From: Frateuria aurantia DSM 6220
GTDB lineage: Bacteria > Pseudomonadota > Gammaproteobacteria > Xanthomonadales > Rhodanobacteraceae
Direction of reading: 5' to 3'
DNA length: 64,000 bases
Assembly: GCF_000242255.2 (NCBI RefSeq)
Contig: NC_017033.1
Span: 1,426,001 to 1,490,000 of the forward strand
Shown here: one piece after another, positions 58,087-64,000 of the stretch
How the letters are laid out: each line of letters opens with the position of its first letter
Numbering within the stretch: position 1 is the stretch's first letter
Notes under the pieces: model-generated
The model's database searches: none
The model's input: only the letters and a program-made list of their open reading frames with translations
Told to the model about the DNA's origin: nothing
Translations under genes and position numbers: made by a program

Positions 58087-59493
58087 TCAGGACGAGTTGG
58101 CATTGAGGTGGCTGTGGCGGCGACCGTACTTGAAGTAGGTCAATCCACCCAGCACCATCCAGACGGCGAAGCGGACAAAGGTGATGCCTGGCAGGCTGAG
58201 AATCAGCCACAGTGAAAAGCCGATGCCGACCAAGGGGATCAGCGGCACCCAGGGCGTGCGGAACGGACGTTGCAGATCCGGTTGCCGGTGACGCAGCACG
58301 ATGACGGCGGCACAGATCACGATAAAGGCCGACAGCACGCCGATATTCACCATCTTGGCCAGTTCGTCCAGCGGGAAGCAGCCTGCGGCGACGGTGGTGA
58401 TCAGGCCCAGCAGCCAGGTGGAATGTTGCGGGGTATGCTGCCGCGGGTGAATGCGTGCAAACCATTGCGGCAGCAGTCCGTCACGGCCCAGGGCAAAACC
58501 GATGCGCGACCCGGCCAGCAGATTGGCGAAAATCACGCTGGTCAGGCCGCAGACCGAGGCAATGGAAATGGCGATCATCACCTTGGGTTCGCCAACCGCC
58601 GAGAAGGCGTAGGCGACCGGTGCAGGCACGCCCAGCGACGTATAGGGCACCATGCCGGTGAGCACCATGCAGATCGCAAAATAGAGCACCAGCGCCAACG
58701 CCAGCGACAGCACCACGGCGCGCGGCAGGTCGCGCTCCGGGTTCCTGGCTTCCTCCGCCGCGGTGGTCAGCATGTCGTAACCGAAGACGCCGAAGAACAC
58801 CACGGCGGCACCGGCGACGACGCCGTTGAAGCCGAAAGGCATAAAGGGATGCCAGAGCGCGGGATTCACGTATCGGACCCCGGCAATCACGACAAGCAGC
58901 GCGGCCAGGATCTTGATGCTGACGATCAACCCATTGAAGCGTGCTCCCCATTCCATGCGGGTGGCCAGCAGCGTGGTCATCAGCAGGCTGATCAGCATTG
59001 CGGGCAGATCTACCCAATGGCCGGCGCCGCTGCCATGCGGACCTTGTGCCCAGAGGGGCAGGTGCAGGCCGACGGCGGCGCCAAGGCTTTGCACATAGCC
59101 GGACCAGCCGGCCGCCACCACCGCGGCAATCAGTGCGTATTCCAGCAGCAGATCCCAGCCGATGATCCAGCCGGGCAGTTCGCCCAGTACCGCATAGGCA
59201 TAGGTATAGGCGCTGCCGGTGACCGGAATCAGTCCGGAAAATTCGGCATAGCAAAGTGCCGCGGCGGCACTGGCGATGCCAGCCATCAGAAAGGACAGCA
59301 CCACCGCAGGCCCGGCCTGATGGGCGGCGACCACACCGGTCAGCACGAAGATGCCGACGCCGATGATACCGCCCAATCCGATGGCGGTAAGCTGCCACAG
59401 ACCGAGAACCCGTGACAGCTGCTGCTTCTGGCCCGCTTCGCGCCTGAGGGTGTCTACCGATTTGCGCCGGACCAGCGCCGCCAGCGCGCTCAT
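58087..59493 (-). CDS. APC-superfamily amino acid permease
   Basis: A 468-residue inner-membrane transporter with twelve hydrophobic segments. The first is the APC hallmark QLTAIGLGGIIGVGIFVLTG, followed by AGPAVVLSFLMAGIASAAAA and YAEFSGLIPVTGSAYTYAYA, the pattern of cationic amino acid transporter-like proteins (YfnA, MgtX group). Charged N-terminus RRKSVDTLRREAGQ. The ATG overlaps the stop... of the DUF885 gene upstream (ATGA), so it is translated with it. In this locus the cargo may be hydroxyproline, proline or short Hyp-peptide breakdown products; that is inference, as the family also carries many other amino acids. Confidence 0.88.
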   Translation of the reverse strand: MSALAALVRRKSVDTLRREAGQKQQLSRVLGLWQLTAIGLGGIIGVGIFVLTGVVAAHQAGPAVVLSFLMAGIASAAAALCYAEFSGLIPVTGSAYTYAYAVLGELPGWIIGWDLLLEYALIAAVVAAGWSGYVQSLGAAVGLHLPLWAQGPHGSGAGHWVDLPAMLISLLMTTLLATRMEWGARFNGLIVSIKILAALLVVIAGVRYVNPALWHPFMPFGFNGVVAGAAVVFFGVFGYDMLTTAAEEARNPERDLPRAVVLSLALALVLYFAICMVLTGMVPYTSLGVPAPVAYAFSAVGEPKVMIAISIASVCGLTSVIFANLLAGSRIGFALGRDGLLPQWFARIHPRQHTPQHSTWLLGLITTVAAGCFPLDELAKMVNIGVLSAFIVICAAVIVLRHRQPDLQRPFRTPWVPLIPLVGIGFSLWLILSLPGITFVRFAVWMVLGGLTYFKYGRRHSHLNANSS

Positions 59494-61283
59494 GGGGCCA
59501 CCGTGGAGGCCGGATCGGCATAGGGCGAGCGGCCGCCATCGGCAATAAAGGCATCAATCTGCTGATCGAGTACCGGCAGCGGAACCGAGCCGGTGGCCAG
59601 TACGGCGTCGTGGAAGGCGCGAATGTCGAAACGGGCGCCCAGCGCCTGTGCGGCACGTTGACGATCATGGCGGATGGCCAGCTCGCCCAGATAGTAGGAC
59701 AGCGCCTGACCAGGCCAGGCGACATAGCGGTCGACTTCGGTATCGATCTCGTGCTCGGCCAGTGCGGTATTGGCGCGCAGATAGGCTCTGGCCTGTTCGC
59801 GGCTCCAGTGCAGATGATGCAGGCCGGTATCGACCACCAGGCGGGCGGCCCGCCATGCCTGATAGCTCAGATAGCCGAAGCGGTCGTAAGGGCTCTGGTA
59901 CATCCCCATCTCGACGCCGAGATATTCGCAGTAAAGGGCCCAGCCCTCACCATAAGCCGAGATATAGCTGTAGCGCCGGAAATCGGGAAGACCCTGACGT
60001 TCGGCGGCCAGCGGCATCTGCAAGGCATGGCCGGGAGATGACTCATGCAGAGTCAGGGCCGGCAACGAGTAAAGAGGGCGGGCGGGCAGATTGTAGGTGT
60101 TGACCATATACACGCCAGGGCCGCCACGTCCTCCGGTATAGATGGGGGCGAGATCGGCAGGTACCGGTATGATGCCGAAGCGCTCACGCGGCAGGCGTCC
60201 GATATATTGGCCGATCTTGCCATCCACCTGTTTTGCGATCCAGGACGCATCTTTCAGCAGTTCATCCGGGGTCTTGGCATAGAAGCGCGGATCCGTGCGC
60301 AGAAATTGCAGGAACTGCGCGAAGCTGCCCTTGAATCCGGTCTGCTTGATGGTATCCAGCATCTGCTGGTGGATGCTGGCCATTTCGCGCAGGCCCAGGG
60401 CATGGATGGCATCCGGGCTCATGTCCAGGGTGGTGTATTCCAGAATCTGTGAGCGGTAGAAAGCCTTGCCGTCAGGCAGATCTTCGGCCGCCAGGGTATG
60501 CCGGGCATGCGGGATATATTCGCTGCGGAAGAAGTGCAGCAGTTGCTGATAGGCCGGAATCACCTGAGCGCCAATGACCTGTTCGGCCGCCTTGCGCAAG
60601 GCGGCCTGCTGTTCGGAGGGCATATCCGCAGGCAGGTTGCGGAACGGGGTGTACAGCAGGTTGGCCGGCAGCGGCGTGTCGGCCACCTGGGCGATGTCCT
60701 GATCACGCCCCTTGAGAATTTCCTGCGGCTGGCTGAAGCCCCGCGCGAGGCCGAGCCGCATATTGGCCGTCTGCTGCCTGAAGTAGCGGGGCACCTCGCG
60801 CAGCATCTGCAGATAGCTTCGGTAGTCCTGCAGCGAGTTGAAGTGGGCGCGCGCCGAGAAGCCAAGGTCGCTCCAGAAGGCGGTGTCGCTGTTGAAGGGC
60901 ATCTCCCAGGTGCGGGCCCGCTGGTCGCTCAGCAAGACTTCGATCTGCTGGCGGTAGACGGCATAGTTGACCTTGTCTTCGCCTTGCAGCTGGACGGGCT
61001 TGATCGCGTCCAGTTTTTGCAATATCTGTGTCCAATAGGCTTCGCGTCGCGCCTGTGCCTGGGCGCTGACATCCGGAAGATGGCCGGACTGCTGGTCGGG
61101 ATGGTCCTCGTCAGCTCCGCCCAGCTGGGTCTGCCGCCAGGTCCATTCCCGAGTGTAGAGCTGCCGGAACTGCTGGCTGGCTGTCTGACTGGTCGCTGTC
61201 GGCAATGAAGTGGCCGCCGTTGCGGTTGCCGCCATCACAAGCAGGCTGAGGGCGCCGCCCAAGGTGCGCAGATGATGCTTCAT
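59490..61283 (-). CDS. Secreted DUF885 metallopeptidase-like protein (second copy)
   Basis: A 597-residue exported protein: signal peptide (about residues 8-24, ending ATATA), helical N-terminal two thirds, then the DUF885 active-site-like motif LTLHESSPGHALQ, SYISAYGEGWALYCEYLGVE and the C-terminal YVAWPGQALSYYLGELAIR. HExxPGH with a downstream Glu in EGWALY has the look of a zinc peptidase site of M3/M32-like helical proteases; activity of the family is poorly described. It overlaps the first copy and the permease gene by 4 bases each. Probably cleaves peptides in the periplasm, in this context deglycosylated Hyp-rich peptides. Confidence 0.83.
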   Translation of the reverse strand: MKHHLRTLGGALSLLVMAATATAATSLPTATSQTASQQFRQLYTREWTWRQTQLGGADEDHPDQQSGHLPDVSAQAQARREAYWTQILQKLDAIKPVQLQGEDKVNYAVYRQQIEVLLSDQRARTWEMPFNSDTAFWSDLGFSARAHFNSLQDYRSYLQMLREVPRYFRQQTANMRLGLARGFSQPQEILKGRDQDIAQVADTPLPANLLYTPFRNLPADMPSEQQAALRKAAEQVIGAQVIPAYQQLLHFFRSEYIPHARHTLAAEDLPDGKAFYRSQILEYTTLDMSPDAIHALGLREMASIHQQMLDTIKQTGFKGSFAQFLQFLRTDPRFYAKTPDELLKDASWIAKQVDGKIGQYIGRLPRERFGIIPVPADLAPIYTGGRGGPGVYMVNTYNLPARPLYSLPALTLHESSPGHALQMPLAAERQGLPDFRRYSYISAYGEGWALYCEYLGVEMGMYQSPYDRFGYLSYQAWRAARLVVDTGLHHLHWSREQARAYLRANTALAEHEIDTEVDRYVAWPGQALSYYLGELAIRHDRQRAAQALGARFDIRAFHDAVLATGSVPLPVLDQQIDAFIADGGRSPYADPASTVAP

Positions 61284-63067
61284 GAGGCGGCTCCGGTGAT
61301 TGCGGATTTGCGGCTGTCGATCCAGTGCCCGATGCGCGCATCCAGCATGTCCAGCGGCATGGCACCACCGTCCAGGATTTCGTCATGGAAGGCGCGGATA
61401 TCGAAATGCTTGCCCAGTACCTTCTCGGCATGCAGGCGCAGTTGCTGGATGCGCAGTTCGCCGATCATGTAGCCCAGAGCCTGACCCGGCCAGGCGATAT
61501 AGCGGTCGGTTTCTGCCTGGATGCTGGGTTCGTCTTCGGCCGGATGGGCTTCGAAGAAATCGATCATCTGCTGGCGATTCCAGTGCAGCGCATGCACGCC
61601 GGTATCCAGTACCAGTCGGTCAGCCCGCAGCAGCTGTCCGTTCAGATAGCCGTAGTAATTGTAGGGATCCTTGTAGAACCCCATTTCCCGGGCCAGACCT
61701 TCGGCATACAGGGCCCAGCCCTCGATATAGGCGTTGTAGGCGGCCTGCTGGCGGAACGGCGGCAAGGGCAGGGCCTGGGCGATGGATATCTGCAAGTGGT
61801 GACCGGGCACGCCTTCGTGGTAGGCCGTGTCCTCGATCACGTACAGGCTGCGCTTGCCGTAGTCGGCGGTGTCTACAAAAATCACGCCGGGCCGCGAACC
61901 GTCCGGCGTACCCTGATGATATTCGGCATCGGCTGCATCCTTTTCCCGATAGGCCTCCACTGCCTGCACCTTCAGCTCGGTCTTCGGCAGATGACCAAAG
62001 TATTGTGGAAGGTGAGGCAGGATACCGGCGACATAGTGGCGATAGCTGTCCAGAATCTGTTCGCGCGAAGTGGCGAAAAACCGCGGATCCGAGGCCACCG
62101 CCTTGCGCAGTGCCGCCAGGTTCTTGTAGCCCAACTGAGTCGCGACACGGCTCATTTCCGCTTCGATGCTGGCCACATGCTGCAGCCCGATCCGATGGAT
62201 TTCGGCGGGACTCAGCTCCGTGGTGGTCTGGGTGTGGATGGCGAAACGATAGCGCTCGGCACCGTCAGGCAGTGACCAGATGCCTTCCTGGCTGCGTCCG
62301 TGGGGCGCGTAGTCCTTGCGCACGAACTCGGCCATCTGCGCGAAGGCCGGGCGTACCTCGTCATTGACTGCGGCGACGATGGCCTGCCGCAAGCGGGCCT
62401 GCTCGGGGCCGGAGATGGTGGCGGGAAAGCTGGCGGCCGGCTGGCCGAAAACATTGGCCAGACCGGCCGGATCGGCGATCTGCTGCAATTGTCCGGCCAC
62501 CTTCTCAAGCAGATAGCGTGGCTGGATCAGGTGGTCTTTCAGGCCCAGTCTGGAGGCCTCGGTCAGATCGGAGAGAATCTTCGGGATGCCGTGCAGGCGG
62601 GCGATATAGTCCTGATAGTGCTTGACCGAGTCGAAGGGAATGGTGGCCACGAAGCCGGGAATCATCAACTGGGCACCGGCGACCTGATCCAGCGGCATTT
62701 CATAGTTTTTCAGACGGATCGATTCCAGCTGGTCCTTCAGCTGCCGGACCATCATGGCGCGACTCAGTTGCGACTGCTCGTCGGCCTGGCTCAGATCCAG
62801 CGCCTGGAATCGCTGCAGGAAATTCCTGATACGCGTCTGGGAGGCCACCACATGCGCCGGAGCATAGTCGGTCCATCGGTCGTTGTAGCGGTCATCGCCG
62901 ATGGTTGTGGCAAGTTCCGGGCTTTCCTGCAGCTGGTATTGCCATTCTTCATTCAGCAGTTGGCCGAGCTGCCGTACCTGGTCCGATGCGGTCTGCGAGG
63001 CCAGCAGGGCGGGTGACAGACAGGCGCAGGCACAGGCCAGCGCGATGGCGATGGATTTGAATGGCAT
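61280..63067 (-). CDS. Secreted DUF885 metallopeptidase-like protein (first copy)
   Basis: A 595-residue protein, paralogous to the next gene. Signal peptide (about residues 5-24: IALACACACLSPALLA), helical body, DTAYHEGVPGHHLQISIAQ with the full HExxPGHH, AYNAYIEGWALYAEGLAREM and YIAWPGQALGYMIGELRIQQ near the end. The signal contains several Cys but no clear lipobox followed by Asp or Ser. It begins the run DUF885-DUF885-permease, all with ATGA overlaps. The two copies differ enough in the middle to suggest different peptide specificities. Confidence 0.84.
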   Translation of the reverse strand: MPFKSIAIALACACACLSPALLASQTASDQVRQLGQLLNEEWQYQLQESPELATTIGDDRYNDRWTDYAPAHVVASQTRIRNFLQRFQALDLSQADEQSQLSRAMMVRQLKDQLESIRLKNYEMPLDQVAGAQLMIPGFVATIPFDSVKHYQDYIARLHGIPKILSDLTEASRLGLKDHLIQPRYLLEKVAGQLQQIADPAGLANVFGQPAASFPATISGPEQARLRQAIVAAVNDEVRPAFAQMAEFVRKDYAPHGRSQEGIWSLPDGAERYRFAIHTQTTTELSPAEIHRIGLQHVASIEAEMSRVATQLGYKNLAALRKAVASDPRFFATSREQILDSYRHYVAGILPHLPQYFGHLPKTELKVQAVEAYREKDAADAEYHQGTPDGSRPGVIFVDTADYGKRSLYVIEDTAYHEGVPGHHLQISIAQALPLPPFRQQAAYNAYIEGWALYAEGLAREMGFYKDPYNYYGYLNGQLLRADRLVLDTGVHALHWNRQQMIDFFEAHPAEDEPSIQAETDRYIAWPGQALGYMIGELRIQQLRLHAEKVLGKHFDIRAFHDEILDGGAMPLDMLDARIGHWIDSRKSAITGAAS

Positions 63068-63145
63068 GGGCCCCCCTCGGGCAATGCGTTGTGGCCGCCG
63101 GTGCCGGAATGTCCGGCATGACGCGCGATGCAGTCCCCATGCTCA

Positions 63146-63165
63146 CCCCCGGAGTCTTCCGGGGG
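63146..63165. other. GC-rich hairpin between the flavoprotein and DUF885 genes
   Basis: CCCCCGGA (63146-63153) pairs with TCCGGGGG (63158-63165) around a 4-base loop, in the 149-bp gap. No T run on either strand, so it may be an attenuator or messenger end within the operon rather than a strong terminator. Confidence 0.4.
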
Positions 63166-63216
63166 CTAGACGTGAATGCTCCGGGCAGGTGCGGAATTGA
63201 GCATAATCCTGATCAA

Positions 63217-64000
63217 TCAGGCGGGCTTGAAGCGCGATAGTGCGAGTGCGGGCAGCCAGTCGGGCAGGGCCTGGCCTTGCAGCTGGCGGCCGACCAGTTC
63301 GGCGGTGGTGGCTGCCAGAGTCAGGCCCAGGTGCTGGTGGCCGATGGCATAGAGCACGTCCGGTGCCCGGCTGGCATGGCCCAATGCGGGCAGATAGTCC
63401 GGCAGTGTGGGGCGCGCGCCCGTCCAGGCCCGGGGCTCACCCCGCACCGGCAGGCCGAGCGCCTTGGCATGCATGGCAAGGCGCTGCCATTTGCCAGGAT
63501 CGGGCGGGGTGTCGCGAGGTGCGAATTCGACGAATCCGGCCAGGCGCAGTCCGCTGTCGAAGCGGGTCAGGATCACGGAACGATCCTCGAACACGACCGG
63601 CGGCAATGCTTCCGGCCAGTGGTGCTGGCTCCACTGCAGATGGTAGCCACGTTCGGCGACCAGCGGCACGGTTTCACCCAGGCCGGCCAGCAGCGGTGCC
63701 GCGCGTACTCCGGCACAGACCAAAATGCGGTCATGGCGCGGCTGCTCGCCATCGGCGGTCATGGCCACGGTGTGCGAGCCGCGGTGCACCAGGCTCTGCA
63801 CGTGCGTGTTGGCGCGCCGGACTCCGTGGCTGGCCAGCGCAGCATCCAGGGCGGCAGCCAATTGAACGGGATCGCGGATCTGGGCACTGCCGGCGAAGCC
63901 GATGCCTTGCAGGCCGGATCCGGCAGCACCGACATGGCGCGCCAGCTCCATCTGTTCCTGGGCCGACAGCGCCCGCAACCGGGCTTCACCGGTATCGGCC
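63217..64000 (-). CDS. D-amino acid oxidase/dehydrogenase family flavoprotein, partial (likely cis-4-hydroxy-D-proline oxidase)
   Basis: The C-terminal 260 residues of a DadA/DAO-like flavoprotein; the N-terminal FAD-binding part lies beyond the right edge, the frame being open to position 64000. Visible parts: DRILVCAGVRAAPLLAGLGE, the substrate-domain strands (VPLVAERGYHLQW; VIFEDRSVILTRFDSGLRLA-like), RAWTGARPTLPDYLPALGHA and the final FAD-contact segment LYAIGHQHLGLTLAATTAEL. The ending WTGxRPxxPDxxP is typical of the family. In hydroxyproline breakdown such an enzyme oxidises cis-4-hydroxy-D-proline to the pyrroline that the DapA-like gene at 45.1 kb uses, and it is the only step not found in the plus-strand cluster. 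D-amino acid dehydrogenase is the alternative. Confidence 0.82.
   Translation of the reverse strand, partial: ADTGEARLRALSAQEQMELARHVGAAGSGLQGIGFAGSAQIRDPVQLAAALDAALASHGVRRANTHVQSLVHRGSHTVAMTADGEQPRHDRILVCAGVRAAPLLAGLGETVPLVAERGYHLQWSQHHWPEALPPVVFEDRSVILTRFDSGLRLAGFVEFAPRDTPPDPGKWQRLAMHAKALGLPVRGEPRAWTGARPTLPDYLPALGHASRAPDVLYAIGHQHLGLTLAATTAELVGRQLQGQALPDWLPALALSRFKPA

Overview
The window looks like a chromosome segment of a high-G+C gammaproteobacterium of the order Xanthomonadales (lysobacter/xanthomonad relatives, probably Rhodanobacteraceae; the genus is a guess). The evidence is the block bamE/fur, recN-hrcA-grpE-dnaK-dnaJ-dapB and carA-carB-greA, the tmRNA tag ANDDNYALAA, the zinc-ligand-poor L36 protein, a large TonB-dependent receptor, and DUF885 and GH127-type enzymes.

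Layout. 0-5.2 kb is accessory and partly decayed: a TetR/SDR divergent pair with two palindromic operators, two translationally coupled Tai4-like type VI immunity genes with no toxin beside them, a broken TetR gene, a PgpC-like phosphatase and an IS3-family remnant. All of this lies just downstream of the 3' end of tmRNA. 5.3-8.1 kb is core: ssrA, smpB, ratA-ratB, bamE and fur. 8.2-11.7 kb holds a frameshifted glutathione S-transferase and a divergent histidine kinase/response regulator pair. 11.8-19.4 kb is recN, hrcA-grpE-dnaK-dnaJ (a sigma-32-like promoter precedes dnaK) and dapB. 19.5-20.7 kb is a yybP-ykoY type manganese riboswitch in front of a cation/Ca2+ exchanger family gene. 20.7-26.5 kb is a 2OG-Fe(II) oxygenase and carA-carB-greA.

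27.4-32.7 kb is a four-gene chaperone-usher fimbria operon with mostly GTG starts and GTGA overlaps. 32.8-39.5 kb is housekeeping: rpmJ, msrA, fadH, cmk, rpsA and ihfB. An IS3 fragment and a triplet repeat precede the ferrous-iron operon feoA-feoB plus a small Cys-rich membrane protein, which has a Fur-like site over its -10. A DUF6165 gene follows.

The most interesting part is 43.2-64.0 kb. On the plus strand, a PAS-AraC regulator faces a hydroxyproline pathway: 4-hydroxyproline 2-epimerase, a DapA-like deaminase and an aldehyde dehydrogenase. Converging on it from the right edge, on the minus strand, are a D-amino-acid oxidase-like flavoprotein (the missing pathway step), two secreted DUF885 peptidase-like proteins, an amino-acid permease, a GH27 alpha-galactosidase, a Tat-exported protein of unknown family, a GH127/GH146 beta-L-arabinofuranosidase, a TonB receptor and a GH35 beta-galactosidase. 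Plant extensins carry beta-L-arabinofuranose on hydroxyproline and alpha-galactose on serine. I therefore read the whole locus as a candidate utilisation system for plant hydroxyproline-rich glycoproteins that strips the glycans, cleaves the peptides, imports the products and burns the hydroxyproline. The individual enzyme families are recognised from sequence; the joint function is inference.
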